From: Pseudomonas viridiflava
Lineage (GTDB): Bacteria > Pseudomonadota > Gammaproteobacteria > Pseudomonadales > Pseudomonadaceae
DNA: 64,000 bases
Assembly: GCF_900590755.1 (NCBI RefSeq)
Contig: NZ_UUOC01000052.1
Span: 186,001 to 250,000, forward strand
Reading direction: 5' to 3'
Shown here piece after piece: positions 15,535-24,309 of the stretch. The notes below the pieces were generated by a model that searched no databases, had not been told where the DNA came from, and worked only from the letters and a program-made list of their open reading frames with translations. The position numbers and the translations under genes are program-made. Numbering within the stretch: position 1 is the first letter of the stretch; every line of letters begins with the position of its first letter.

Positions 15535-17028
15535 TTACAACTTAATCCACGTCGCCTTCAGTTCAGTGTATTTGTCGAACGCATGCAGCGACTTGTCGCG
15601 GCCGTTGCCTGATTGTTTGAAACCACCGAACGGCGCGGTCATGTCGCCGCCGTCGTACTGGTTGACCCACACGCTACCGGCACGCAATGCCTTGGCGGTC
15701 AGGTGGGCTTTGGACAGGTTGGCGGTCCACACCGCAGCTGCGAGGCCGTAAGGCGTGTCGTTGGCGATCTGAATGGCTTCTTCGGCGGTGTCAAAAGTCA
15801 GCACCGACAATACCGGACCGAAAATCTCTTCCTGGGCGATCTTCATGGCATTGGTCACGCCATCGAAAATCGTCGGCTCGACGTAAGTCCCGCCGGTTTC
15901 CTGAAGGATGCGCTTGCCGCCCACCACCAGCTTGGCGCCGTCCGAATGCCCGGCTTCGATGTACGACAGCACGGTATTCATCTGCTGAGTGTCGACCAGT
16001 GCGCCCACTGTCGTCGCCGGGTCCAGCGGATTGCCTGGCTTCCAGCCTTTGAGGGCTTCGATGACCATCGGCAGGAATTTGTCTTTGATCGAACGCTCCA
16101 CCAGCAGGCGCGAACCGGCGGTGCAGACTTCGCCCTGGTTGAAGGCAATGGCACTGGCAGCGGATTCGGCCGCAGCCTGCAAGTCCGGAGCGTCGGCAAA
16201 AACGATGTTCGGGCTCTTGCCGCCAGCTTCCAGCCAGACGCGCTTCATGTTCGATTCGCCGGAGTAAACCAGCAATTGCTTGGCGATTTTGGTCGAGCCG
16301 GTGAACACCACGGTGTCCACATCCATGTGCAGGGCCAGCGCCTTGCCCACGGTGTGCCCGTAACCCGGTACGACGTTGAGCACGCCTGCCGGAATACCCG
16401 CTTCAATCGCCAGCTGAGCGATGCGAATGGCGGTCAGTGGGGATTTTTCCGAAGGCTTGAGCACCACCGAGTTACCGCTGGACAGCGCCGGGCCAAGTTT
16501 CCAGCAGGCCATCAACAGCGGGAAGTTCCACGGCACGATGGCCGCAACGACGCCGATGGCTTCACGTGTCACCAGACCCAGTTGGTCGTGTGGGGTGGCG
16601 GCGACCTCGTCATACAGCTTGTCGATCGCTTCACCGCTCCAGCTCAAGGCCTGAGCCGCGCCGGGGACGTCGATGCTGAAGGAGTCGCTGATGGGCTTGC
16701 CCATGTCCAGGGTTTCCAGCAGCGCCAGCTCTTCTACGTTCTTGTTCAGCAGGGCGGCGAAGCGCAGCATGGCTGCCTTGCGCTTGACCGGTGCCAGGCG
16801 CGACCATGCACCCGAATTGAACGTCTTGCGTGCGCTTTCAACGGCGCGTTGGGCGTCGGCCGTGTCGCAACTTGCAACTTTGGCCAGCAGGCGGCCATCA
16901 ACCGGGCTGATGCATTCGAATGTCTCGCCAGACGCGGCGTCGGTGTACTCACCGTTGATAAACGCGCGGCCTTCAATCTTCAGGTCCTTGGCGCGTTTTT
17001 CCCAGTCAGCATGGCTCAGGGTGGTCAT
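15535..17028 (-). CDS. kauB: Gamma-aminobutyraldehyde-type dehydrogenase (KauB/PauC)
   Basis: 497 residues, NAD(P)-dependent aldehyde dehydrogenase fold. The general base is E267 in WLEAGGKSPN and the nucleophile C302 in NQGEVCTAGS; PWNFP near 167 and VFTGST near 242 form the cofactor site. Closest to PuuC/KauB, which oxidise 4-guanidinobutyraldehyde, 4-aminobutyraldehyde or 3-hydroxypropionaldehyde-like substrates in arginine and polyamine catabolism. It follows in pathway order after the PauB-type oxidase at 8648-9961. It is divergent from a cupin gene across 265 bp and is probably under PauR control. Confidence 0.9.
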   Translation of the reverse strand: MTTLSHADWEKRAKDLKIEGRAFINGEYTDAASGETFECISPVDGRLLAKVASCDTADAQRAVESARKTFNSGAWSRLAPVKRKAAMLRFAALLNKNVEELALLETLDMGKPISDSFSIDVPGAAQALSWSGEAIDKLYDEVAATPHDQLGLVTREAIGVVAAIVPWNFPLLMACWKLGPALSSGNSVVLKPSEKSPLTAIRIAQLAIEAGIPAGVLNVVPGYGHTVGKALALHMDVDTVVFTGSTKIAKQLLVYSGESNMKRVWLEAGGKSPNIVFADAPDLQAAAESAASAIAFNQGEVCTAGSRLLVERSIKDKFLPMVIEALKGWKPGNPLDPATTVGALVDTQQMNTVLSYIEAGHSDGAKLVVGGKRILQETGGTYVEPTIFDGVTNAMKIAQEEIFGPVLSVLTFDTAEEAIQIANDTPYGLAAAVWTANLSKAHLTAKALRAGSVWVNQYDGGDMTAPFGGFKQSGNGRDKSLHAFDKYTELKATWIKL

Positions 17029-17293
17029 TCGTATGTCCTCCGCTTGTATCGATTAAGGTGTGCAGGGGCGGCGAATCAGAGGCATAACACAGCTCATCTG
17101 CAATTCGTCACGCTCAGGCAACGGCACTCACCACCCTAAACCAGTGATCCGGCGATTTCCAATATCTTTGACATAACCGGGTCAAACGGTGCTGATATGT
17201 TCGTTTTATGCAACATGGGCCCAGATGCATTTGGCACTATGTCGTCAGCGCTTCGTCAAATCAGCAACACTCCATCTACCGCGAGGGGAAGAA

Positions 17294-17653
17294 ATGACTA
17301 TCGACAGCATCGTGGACTTCAGCGAAGCCGGCACCGCGCCCGAGCACTATCGCCCTGCCCCGGAAAAAATCTTCAAGGGCGACCCCGAGCAGACTGTTTA
17401 CAACCACTACAACAGCCCCTGCGGCCAGCTCAATGCGGGCGTCTGGGAAGGTAAGGTCGGGCATTGGTCGGTCAATTTCACCGAGCATGAATATTGCGAA
17501 ATCGTGCAGGGCGTTTCAGTCCTGCGCGACGAAGATGGCAACTCGAAAACCCTGCGCGCAGGCGACCGCTTTGTGATCCCGGCGGGTTTCAAAGGGACGT
17601 GGGAAGTGCTGGAGCCTTGCCGGAAAATCTATGTGGCGTTCGAGCAAAAGTAG
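17294..17653 (+). CDS. Cupin domain protein
   Basis: 119 residues from the ATG at 17294 with GAGGGGAAG directly upstream; an earlier in-frame ATG at 17189 lacks a ribosome site. A single cupin_3-type barrel is seen: HWSVNFTEHEYCEIVQGVSVLRDEDGNSKTLRAGDRFVIPAGFKGTWEVLE. Metal-binding residues are reduced (H and E in FTEHEYCE), so it may bind a small ligand rather than catalyse. It is divergent from kauB and often found beside it in pseudomonads, perhaps in polyamine metabolism. Confidence 0.85.
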   Translation: MTIDSIVDFSEAGTAPEHYRPAPEKIFKGDPEQTVYNHYNSPCGQLNAGVWEGKVGHWSVNFTEHEYCEIVQGVSVLRDEDGNSKTLRAGDRFVIPAGFKGTWEVLEPCRKIYVAFEQK

Positions 17654-17739
17654 TAATTATGTAGTGCACATGGCTGGCTAGCCGGGAGGATGCTGATGAC
17701 GTCCAGGAAGGACATCAACTCACTTAAAGGACTACGTTC

Positions 17740-17943
17740 ATGACCAATGAAGAAATCATCCAGCAACTTCAATACCTGATCGGCAGCCGCTACGTGCCTA
17801 CCGTCAAGGCATACATCGGCGAATTGACGGCTCGCGAGCGCGTCGTCAGCTCGAAGGATTTTGTCACGCGCGAGTTCGACATCAATCGGATCAGCGTGGA
17901 CATTGATGGCGCGGGGCGTATTGCGGCGTTTAGTTTCGGTTGA
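17740..17943 (+). CDS. I78-family small protein
   Basis: 67 residues. The tail FDINRISVDIDGAGRIAAFSFG matches the C-terminal motif of peptidase inhibitor I78 family proteins (DRLNVxxDxxGRIxxVxCG), and the start MTNEEIIQQLQYLIGSRY fits their LVG-type helix. There is no signal peptide, which is unlike secreted I78 inhibitors, so activity as a protease inhibitor is uncertain. RBS AAAGGA at 17725-17730. A type B REPIN follows at once. Confidence 0.75.
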   Translation: MTNEEIIQQLQYLIGSRYVPTVKAYIGELTARERVVSSKDFVTREFDINRISVDIDGAGRIAAFSFG

Positions 17944-17965
17944 GACGCTGGCGGCGCACGACAAT

Positions 17966-18059
17966 CTGTGGGACCGGCTTCAGCCGGGAAGAGGCCGGTA
18001 CATTCGCCGAATTCTCTTCGTCAGGAATACCTTATTCCCGGATAAATCCGGTCCCACAG
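17966..18059. repeat. REPIN, type B (GTGGGACCGGCTTTAGCCGG)
   Basis: Left arm GTGGGACCGGCTTCAGCCGG from 17968, right arm ends 18058. Each arm has one or two changes from the type consensus (CTTCAGCC; GATAAATCC). Confidence 0.85.
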
Positions 18060-18087
18060 GGTTCTGCGAACCTTCAGAAGCACAAAT

Positions 18088-18123
18088 AAAAAAGGCCCGT
18101 ATCGTGAGATACGGGCCTTTTTC
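18088..18123. terminator. Bidirectional terminator of rpmBG
   Basis: AAAGGCCCGTATC (18091-18103) pairs perfectly with GATACGGGCCTTT (18108-18120) over a GTGA loop. A-run on one side and T-run on the other let it act on the ribosomal genes (minus strand) and on plus-strand transcription from 17740. Confidence 0.92.
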
Positions 18124-18139
18124 ACAAGAAGAAAATCAA

Positions 18140-18295
18140 TTACTTGATTTTGGCTTCTTTGTAGATCACGTGCTTGCGAACCCGCGGATCGAATTTTTTG
18201 ATTTCGATTTTATCCGGAGTGGTGCGCTTGTTCTTATCGGTGGTGTAGAAATGGCCTGTACCAGCGCTCGACACCAAACGGATCAATTCACGCAT
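18140..18295 (-). CDS. rpmG: Ribosomal protein L33
   Basis: 51 residues: MRELIRLVSSAGTGHFYTTD, then KNKRTTPDKIEIKKFDPRVRKHVIYKE. This is the C-minus type of L33, lacking the zinc-binding CXXC pairs of the C-plus form, so it does not need zinc. It follows rpmB in the same operon with an 11-base gap and ends at a strong terminator. It is too short for many open-reading-frame cutoffs but is unmistakable. Confidence 0.97.
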   Translation of the reverse strand: MRELIRLVSSAGTGHFYTTDKNKRTTPDKIEIKKFDPRVRKHVIYKEAKIK

Positions 18296-18306
18296 GACTT
18301 TCTCCC

Positions 18307-18540
18307 TTAAATTTTGCCGTCGCGACGGAGTTCAGCAAGAACGACAGTGATGCCGCGCTTGTCGATGATACGCATGCCTTTGGCAGATACGCGCAGACGA
18401 ACAAAACGTTTCTCTTCTTCAACCCAGAAGCGGTGATGCTGCAGGTTTGGCAGGAAACGACGACGGGTTTTGTTGTTTGCGTGGGAAATGTTATTCCCAG
18501 TCACCGGACCCTTACCGGTAACTTGACATACTCTCGACAT
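18307..18540 (-). CDS. rpmB: Ribosomal protein L28
   Basis: 77 residues: MSRVCQVTGKGPVTGNNISH, then RRFLPNLQHHRFWVEEEKRFVRLRVSAKGMRIIDKRGI. Full length for bacterial L28 of the 50S subunit. It is the first gene of rpmB-rpmG. Its only N-terminal cysteine (VCQVTG) is alone, so this form does not bind zinc. Confidence 0.97.
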   Translation of the reverse strand: MSRVCQVTGKGPVTGNNISHANNKTRRRFLPNLQHHRFWVEEEKRFVRLRVSAKGMRIIDKRGITVVLAELRRDGKI

Positions 18541-18905
18541 GCCTCAGCCCTCTAAAACCACATGCCCAACCCGGCATGGGTTGGCCGCTTAATCTCTCAG
18601 TCATTTGGCGCCAGGCGCCGCGTTTCTTTAAGGGTCTTACCGGCTACACCTACAGTGAAGGAACCGGGCCCCTAGAAAAGAGCGCTGCTTTATACCAGAA
18701 AGGGTTTGGTGTCACAACAGGCAAACCACTTTACCCTTCACGGCGCAACGCCTTCAGCCCGCCAGTCTGGCGGTTGTGCGGGGTGATAGCAAATCTACCG
18801 CCGGTCGGGTCGTAGCGATTGTCCTGCGCCAGCGCATGGTCTAGGGTAACTCACTCACCAGACTGCGCCAGCAGATGGGGCCCTTTTCTGAACAGGAATC
18901 TAGCC
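18541..18905. other. 365-bp spacer between rpmB and the dipeptide-binding protein gene
   Basis: No convincing gene. It holds promoter regions in both directions and small inverted repeats such as CCAACCC/GGGTTGG near 18567-18585 and GGCGCC-GGCGCC near 18609-18621 in the rpmB leader. Whether these fold into a regulatory leader is not clear from sequence. Confidence 0.5.
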
Positions 18906-20495
18906 ATGCGTCTTGCTGCGATACCGTTTTTGCTCGCGCCCTTGTTGTTTCCGGTCATGGCTCATGCCGCGACGGCCCTGAGCGTTTGTACCGAGGCGAG
19001 CCCTGAAGGCTTCGACGTCGTGCAGTACAACTCGCTGACCACCACCAACGCCTCGGCAGATGTGCTGATGAACCGTCTGGTGGACTTCGATGCCCAGAGC
19101 GGCAAGCTGGTGCCGAGCCTGGCCCAGAGCTGGACGGTGTCCCCTGACGGCCTGACCTACGACTTCAAACTGCGTTCGGGGGTGAAATTCCATCACACCG
19201 ATTACTTCTCCCCTGCTCGCGAACTGAATGCCGATGATGTGGTGTTCAGCTTCCAGCGCATGCTCGATCCACAGAACCCGTGGCACAAGGTCGCGCAGAG
19301 CGGCTTCCCTCACGCGCAATCCATGCAGCTGCCTGCGTTGATCAAGAAAATTGACGCGCCGGACCCGTTGACCGTGCGCTTCACCCTTGATCACCCGGAT
19401 TCGACCTTCCTCGCCACCTTGAGCATGGGCTTCGCCTCGATCTACTCGGCCGAGTACACCGCGCAACTGCTCAAGGCCGGAAAGCCGGAACTGCTGAACA
19501 GCCAGCCAATCGGCACCGGGCCGTTCGTGTTCAAGCGCTTCCAGAAAGACGCTGTGGTGCGTTACGCCGCCAACCCGGACTATTTCGCTGGCAAGCCTGG
19601 GGTCGACACCCTGATCTACGCCATCACGCCGGACGCCAACGTGCGCCTGCAGAAAATCCGCCAGAACGAATGCCAGATCACCCTTTCGCCCAAGCCGCTG
19701 GATATCCAGGAAGCCGCGAAAGACCCGGCCCTGAAAATCGAGAAAACCGAAGCCTTCATGACGGCGTTTCTGGCCATCAACAGCCAGCATCCGCCGTTCG
19801 ACAAGGCCGAAGTCCGTCAGGCCGTGAACCTGGCGTTCGACAAGGACAGCTACCTCAAAGCCGTCTTTGAAGGTACAGCGGAAGCGGCCAATGGCCCATT
19901 CCCGCCCAACACCTGGAGCTACGCCAAGGACTTGCCGGGCTACAAGCATGACGCCGCCAAAGCCAGGGAGTTGCTGACCAAGGCCGGTTTCAAGGATGGT
20001 TTCAAAACCACGATCTGGACTCGGCCGTCCGGCAGCCTGCTGAACCCGAACCCAAGCCTCGGCGCACAATTGCTGCAGGCGGATCTGGGCAAGATCGGCA
20101 TCACGGCTGAAATCAAAGTCATCGAATGGGGCGAGCTGATTCGGCGCGCCAAGGCCGGCGAGCATGATCTGCTGTTCATGGGCTGGGCAGGCGATAACGG
20201 TGATCCGGATAACTTCCTGACGCCGCAGTTCTCCTGCGCAGCCGTGAAGTCCGGCACCAATTTCGCCCGCTATTGCGATGCGACTCTGGACAAGCTGATC
20301 AGCGACGGCAAAGCCATCAGTGATCAGGCGGCGCGCAGCAAGTTGTATGTGCAGGCGCAGACGGAGATTCAGCAGCAAGCCTTGTGGCTACCGCTGGCGC
20401 ACCCAACCGCCGCCGTCATCACCCGCAAGGATGTCAGCGGTTATCAGGTCAGCCCGTTTGGTCGTCAGGATTTCTTCAAGGTGCAGGTGAAGTAA
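18906..20495 (+). CDS. Periplasmic dipeptide/oligopeptide-binding protein (SBP_bac_5)
   Basis: 529 residues from the ATG at 18906. Signal peptide MRLAAIPFLLAPLLFPVMAHA. The mature protein has the family 5 solute-binding sequence TALSVCTEASPEGFDVVQYNSLTT, YDFKLRSGVKFH, IGTGPFVFKRF and MGWAGDNGDPDNFL. It resembles DppA; ligand is probably a peptide. No permease or ATPase gene lies next to it, so it must use a transporter encoded elsewhere. In P. aeruginosa, as I recall, a similar gene follows rpmB. Longer frames start at 18819 but have no ribosome site. Confidence 0.9.
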   Translation: MRLAAIPFLLAPLLFPVMAHAATALSVCTEASPEGFDVVQYNSLTTTNASADVLMNRLVDFDAQSGKLVPSLAQSWTVSPDGLTYDFKLRSGVKFHHTDYFSPARELNADDVVFSFQRMLDPQNPWHKVAQSGFPHAQSMQLPALIKKIDAPDPLTVRFTLDHPDSTFLATLSMGFASIYSAEYTAQLLKAGKPELLNSQPIGTGPFVFKRFQKDAVVRYAANPDYFAGKPGVDTLIYAITPDANVRLQKIRQNECQITLSPKPLDIQEAAKDPALKIEKTEAFMTAFLAINSQHPPFDKAEVRQAVNLAFDKDSYLKAVFEGTAEAANGPFPPNTWSYAKDLPGYKHDAAKARELLTKAGFKDGFKTTIWTRPSGSLLNPNPSLGAQLLQADLGKIGITAEIKVIEWGELIRRAKAGEHDLLFMGWAGDNGDPDNFLTPQFSCAAVKSGTNFARYCDATLDKLISDGKAISDQAARSKLYVQAQTEIQQQALWLPLAHPTAAVITRKDVSGYQVSPFGRQDFFKVQVK

Positions 20496-20510
20496 GCTGG
20501 CGGAGGTGAT

Positions 20511-20613
20511 GTAGGAGTGCGCTTGCCCGCGATGGCGATTTAGCTAACCCAGGACTTTATCGGCTGCCATTGAAGGTCCTGCGGCCCTTATCGCGGGCAA
20601 GCGCGCTCCTACA
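20511..20613. repeat. REPIN, type D
   Basis: GTAGGAGTGCGCTTGCCCGC begins at 20511; the inverted arm with GCGCGCTCCTAC ends at 20612. The two arms differ at one base (AGTGCG versus AGCGCG). Confidence 0.85.
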
Positions 20614-20672
20614 GCGTTCTATGTGTGTTGTGCGAGACCGCTGTGTCAGGTCGTTCAATGCCCTTTGATTTT

Positions 20673-20745
20673 TGTAGGAGCTGCCGAAGGCTGCGAAAGC
20701 GAGCTGTCTGGCACACCGCATTCGCAGCCTCCGGCAGCTCCTACA
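20673..20745. repeat. REPIN, type A
   Basis: Arms from 20674 to 20744. The right arm reads CCTCCGGCAG, a variant of CCTTCGGCAG. It abuts the stop codon of the CoA hydrolase (20750). Confidence 0.85.
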
Positions 20746-20749
20746 AGAT

Positions 20750-22687
20750 TTACTGTGTGCCGTCGTTTCGCACCGTACTCTGCAACCCCGCCAGCAACAG
20801 CCGCTGATACAACTCCTCTTTCCAGCCCTGGGGCTGGTCGAGTTGCATGCGCTCCAGGTGGGGCATGAAGGCGGCGGGTTCTGGGGCGTCCAGGGTGGCT
20901 TTGCCCAGTTCGATGATTTCCGTGAGCTTGAACTTGCTTTCCAGCCAGTTCAGCGCCCGCAGCAGATCGCGCTCCTCGGGATTGAAGTCGCAACCCAGGG
21001 GGTATTCGGGAAAAAGTTGCGAATAGTGCTCAGCAATCTCCTGAAGGCGTTCAGAGGTGTTATGTGCGAAGCGCGGGTCAATGCGAAAGTCCTTGGGCAG
21101 CTTGCCCATCTTTTGCGCCTGCTCGATCAAACCCGGCTGAAAGCGCGAATCGCTAATATTGAGCATCGCCTCGATGACCGCTGCGTCGGTTTTGCCGCGT
21201 AAGTCGGCGATACCGTATTCGGTCACCACAATGTCGCGCAGGTGTCGCGGAATAGTGGTGTGGCCGTATTCCCAGACAATATTAGACGTCACATCGCCAC
21301 CCGATTCGCGCCAGCTGCGCAGGATCAGAATCGAGCGCGCGTCTTCCAGGGCGTGGGCCTGGGCTACAAAGTTGTACTGGCCGCCGACGCCGCTCACCAC
21401 CCTGCCATCCGCCAACTGATCGGAAACCGCTGCGCCCATCAGGGTCACGGTGAACGCGCTGTTGATGAAACGCGCATCCCGCCGTTGCAGGCGTTTGAGC
21501 TGTTCGTCACCGTACAGCTCGTTGATGTAGCTGATGGCGGTCATGTTGAACTGACTCAGACGTTCAGCGGGTAACTCCCGCAGGCGCTCATAAAAACTCT
21601 GCGGCCCGAGGAAGAAACCGCCATGCACCATGACGCCATCGGTGTAGGCCGATTCGTCCAGAGCGCCCGCGTTGGCTTCCTGCTGGCGCGGCACGTCGGG
21701 GTAGACCTTGCGCCGAATGATCCCGGCATCGACCAGCACCAGCAGGCCGTTGACCAGCATCTCGCTGCAACCGTAAAGCCCGGAAACGAACGGCGCCACA
21801 CCACCTTCGCGGTCGATCAGGGTTTGCCAGTCGCTGATATTCAGCTCGTTGAGCACCGCACGATACGTATCGTTATCCGCCTGGCGAGCGAGCAACGCGG
21901 CGGTCAGCGCGTCGCCCATGGAGCCGATGCCGATCTGCAAGGTGCCGCCGTCACGCACCAGAGTGCTGGCGTGCAGACCTATGAAATGGTCCTGAAAGCC
22001 CACCGGCATGTTCGGCGTGGAAAACAGCGTGCTGCGCTCTTCTTCGCTGACCAGAAAATCGAAGTCGGCCTCGTTCAGCTCAGAGTCGCCGGGCATATAC
22101 GGCAAATCAGCATGGACTTGCCCGACCATCAAGATGGTTTCCCCGGCGGCACGACGCTTGGCAATCATCGGCAGCAGGTCGAGGGTCACGTCCGGGTTGC
22201 AGCTCAGGCTCAGCTTGCCGGGGTGCTGTTCGTCACGAGCCACCAGCTGTGCGACAAGGTTGAGGCCGCTGGCATTGATATCCCGCGCCGCATGGCTGTA
22301 GTTGCTGCTGATGTAATCCTGCTGGGCCGGGGCGCTGTTGAGCAGGCTGCCGGGCTGCATGAAGAATTGCTGCACGCGGATGTTGGCAGGCAGGCTGTCT
22401 GAGTGCAGGTCGGCGAGAAACTCAAGCTCGGGGTAGTCGTCGAAAATCCGCTCCAGAAACGGCTGCAGAAACCTGCCCTGCAAACCATCCCCTACCTGCG
22501 GGCGTCCAAGGCTCAGCGCGGTATAGATCGTCAGCTGCCGCTCGGGCATCTGCTTGATCCGGTCATACAGCGCGTTGACGAAACGATTCGGCTTGCCCAG
22601 CCCCAATGGAATGCCCATGTGGATATGCGTCGGCAACTGCGCGATGACGTGGGCAACGGTTTGATCAATGGAACAGGACTGCGACAT
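20750..22687 (-). CDS. Acetyl-CoA hydrolase/transferase family protein
   Basis: 645 residues, longer than the ~500-residue typical form of the succinyl/acetyl-CoA:CoA-transferase family. N-terminal domain IHMGIPLGLGKPNRFVNALYDRI, mid-region LGIHAST-like FIGLHASTLVRDGGTLQIGIGSMGDAL, and C-terminal AcetylCoA_hyd_C features SGVGGQYNFVAQA, YGHTTIPRHLRDIVVTEYGIADLRGKTDAAVIEAML. These support CoA ester hydrolysis or transfer between organic acids in the cytoplasm. It is a single-gene unit between REPINs on both sides. Substrate unknown. Confidence 0.88.
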   Translation of the reverse strand: MSQSCSIDQTVAHVIAQLPTHIHMGIPLGLGKPNRFVNALYDRIKQMPERQLTIYTALSLGRPQVGDGLQGRFLQPFLERIFDDYPELEFLADLHSDSLPANIRVQQFFMQPGSLLNSAPAQQDYISSNYSHAARDINASGLNLVAQLVARDEQHPGKLSLSCNPDVTLDLLPMIAKRRAAGETILMVGQVHADLPYMPGDSELNEADFDFLVSEEERSTLFSTPNMPVGFQDHFIGLHASTLVRDGGTLQIGIGSMGDALTAALLARQADNDTYRAVLNELNISDWQTLIDREGGVAPFVSGLYGCSEMLVNGLLVLVDAGIIRRKVYPDVPRQQEANAGALDESAYTDGVMVHGGFFLGPQSFYERLRELPAERLSQFNMTAISYINELYGDEQLKRLQRRDARFINSAFTVTLMGAAVSDQLADGRVVSGVGGQYNFVAQAHALEDARSILILRSWRESGGDVTSNIVWEYGHTTIPRHLRDIVVTEYGIADLRGKTDAAVIEAMLNISDSRFQPGLIEQAQKMGKLPKDFRIDPRFAHNTSERLQEIAEHYSQLFPEYPLGCDFNPEERDLLRALNWLESKFKLTEIIELGKATLDAPEPAAFMPHLERMQLDQPQGWKEELYQRLLLAGLQSTVRNDGTQ

Positions 22688-22757
22688 CGAATCCTCCTGG
22701 GCTTTTTATTGGATGGAGGTTGGACCGGGGTTCAGGCGGATTTGCTGCAACAACCCC

Positions 22758-22831
22758 AGTAGGAGCTGCCGGAGGCTGCGAAAGCGGTGTATCAGACAGA
22801 CCGCCTTCGCAGCCTTCGGCAGCTCCTACAG
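22758..22831. repeat. REPIN, type A
   Basis: Left arm GTAGGAGCTGCCGGAGGCTG from 22759, right arm ends 22829. It lies 7 bases from the stop codon of the HAD gene and 71 bases from the CoA hydrolase start. Confidence 0.88.
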
Positions 22832-22837
22832 GGATAT

Positions 22838-23488
22838 TTATTTCCTCAAAAACGCGGCATGCAGCTCTGCCAATGTCTTGAAGTGATAAGTCGGCTTCTC
22901 CGCCTGCAATTCCTCATGGCTACCGAAACCATAGCCCACGGCCGCGACGTCCAGGCCGTTGCGCAGGCCGCCGATGAGGTCGTGTTTGCGGTCGCCGATC
23001 ATCAAGGTCTGTTTCGGGTCGAGCTTTTCCTCGGCGAGCAAATGCGCGATCAGTTCGACTTTATCGGTGCGGGTGCCGTCCAACTCGCTGCCGTAGATGA
23101 ATTTGAAATGCCGGGCGAAATCGAAGTGACGGGCGATTTCGTGGGCAAACACCCAGGGCTTGGACGTGGCGATGTACAGCGTGCGGCCTTGGTCGGCCAA
23201 TTCATCGAGCAACTCAAACACACCATCGAACACCAGGTTTTCGTACAGCCCGGTGACTTTGAAACGCTGGCGATAGAAGCCCACCGCTTCCCAGGCTTTG
23301 GCCTCGTCGAAATCGTACTGATGCATGAACTGCTGCAACAGCGGCGGGCCGATGAAGTGTTCTAGCTGCGCGAGGTCCGGTTCGTCGATGCCCAGTTGCT
23401 CAAGGGCGAACTGGATCGAACGGGTAATGCCCTGACGCGGATCGGTCAGGGTGCCGTCCAGGTCAAACAGAATGTTTTGGTAGTGCAT
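22838..23488 (-). CDS. HAD-family phosphatase, phosphoglycolate phosphatase-like
   Basis: 216 residues from the ATG at 23486-23488, with GGGAG at normal distance. HAD motifs are clear: motif I FDLDGTLTD (DxDGT), motif II YIATSKPW, and motif IV GDRKHDLIGG. The cap domain between is helical (GITRSIQFALEQLGIDEPDLAQLEHFIG), matching the Gph/PGP subfamily. It hydrolyses a phosphorylated metabolite; 2-phosphoglycolate is possible but not proven. It is a single-gene unit next to gamma carbonic anhydrase. Confidence 0.9.
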   Translation of the reverse strand: MHYQNILFDLDGTLTDPRQGITRSIQFALEQLGIDEPDLAQLEHFIGPPLLQQFMHQYDFDEAKAWEAVGFYRQRFKVTGLYENLVFDGVFELLDELADQGRTLYIATSKPWVFAHEIARHFDFARHFKFIYGSELDGTRTDKVELIAHLLAEEKLDPKQTLMIGDRKHDLIGGLRNGLDVAAVGYGFGSHEELQAEKPTYHFKTLAELHAAFLRK

Positions 23489-23559
23489 GCAAACTCCCAT
23501 AGGGTTATTTCGGACATCGCTTTTGATCAAAACCAACTTTTCTGGTTTGAAATGCGCGT

Positions 23560-23651
23560 CTGTAGGAGTGAGCTTGCTCGCGATGGCGTTCGCACAGGCG
23601 ATATATGTATTGACTGGCAGAACGCTATCGCGAGCAAGCTCACTCCTACAG
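23560..23651. repeat. REPIN, type F (GTAGGAGTGAGCTTGCTCGC)
   Basis: Left arm from 23562, right arm ends 23649. It lies between the HAD phosphatase start and the 3' end of gamma carbonic anhydrase. Confidence 0.88.
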
Positions 23652-23670
23652 GTCCTGTGTTGGCATTGAA

Positions 23671-24219
23671 TTAACAGGGCTGGTCGAAACCCTCAGCCAG
23701 ATGCAAATCCTTGAGCTTCACGTAATTGGCCGCGCTGTACGGAAAGAAGGCGATTTCTTTCTCGGTCAGCGGCCGAACCTGCTTCACCGGACGGCCGACG
23801 TAGAGAAAACCGCACTCCAGTGTCTTGCCCGGCGGCACCAGGCTGCCTGCGCCGATGATCACTTCGTCTTCAACCACGGCGCCGTCCATGATGGTGCTGC
23901 CCATGCCGATCAGGATGCGATTGCCGATGCGGCAGCCGTGGAGCATGACCTTGTGGCCGATGGTCACTTCGTCGCCGATCAGCAACGGGAAGCCGTCAGG
24001 GTTGAACGGCCCGGCGTGGGTGATGTGCAGAACACTGCCGTCCTGCACGCTGGTGCGCGCGCCGATGCGGATGCGGTGCATGTCGCCGCGAATCACCGTC
24101 AGCGGCCAGACCGAGCTGTCGGCGCCGATTTCGACATCGCCGAGCACGACCGCCGAATAGTCGACAAACGCCCGTTCGCCAAGCGCTGGAGTGTGGTTCT
24201 GGAACGTACGGATGGCCAC
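23671..24219 (-). CDS. Gamma-class carbonic anhydrase-like protein
   Basis: 182 residues using the GTG at 24217-24219, which has AAGGAG in front. Left-handed beta-helix hexapeptide repeats run from residue ~15 to ~150. The zinc ligands are in IRGDMHRIRIG, VLHITHAG and IGHKVMLHGCRIG, as in CaiE/PaaY and gamma carbonic anhydrases. It may hydrate CO2 or be an acyltransferase relative without activity. It is divergent from prlC across 90 bp. This gene reads into a long open frame antisense to prlC that is not a real extension. Confidence 0.9.
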   Translation of the reverse strand: MAIRTFQNHTPALGERAFVDYSAVVLGDVEIGADSSVWPLTVIRGDMHRIRIGARTSVQDGSVLHITHAGPFNPDGFPLLIGDEVTIGHKVMLHGCRIGNRILIGMGSTIMDGAVVEDEVIIGAGSLVPPGKTLECGFLYVGRPVKQVRPLTEKEIAFFPYSAANYVKLKDLHLAEGFDQPC

Positions 24220-24309
24220 GATAGGCTCCTTCTTTGGCGTCGATAGCTGCGGACCGCGCCGATTGTAATTAAGATGCGTGGGTGTTTCTTCCAGCCAAGG
24301 TGCAAAACC

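Noticed and set aside
22688..22757. Short frame before the CoA hydrolase start
   Set aside because: No ribosome site and no conservation evidence; it is the promoter region.
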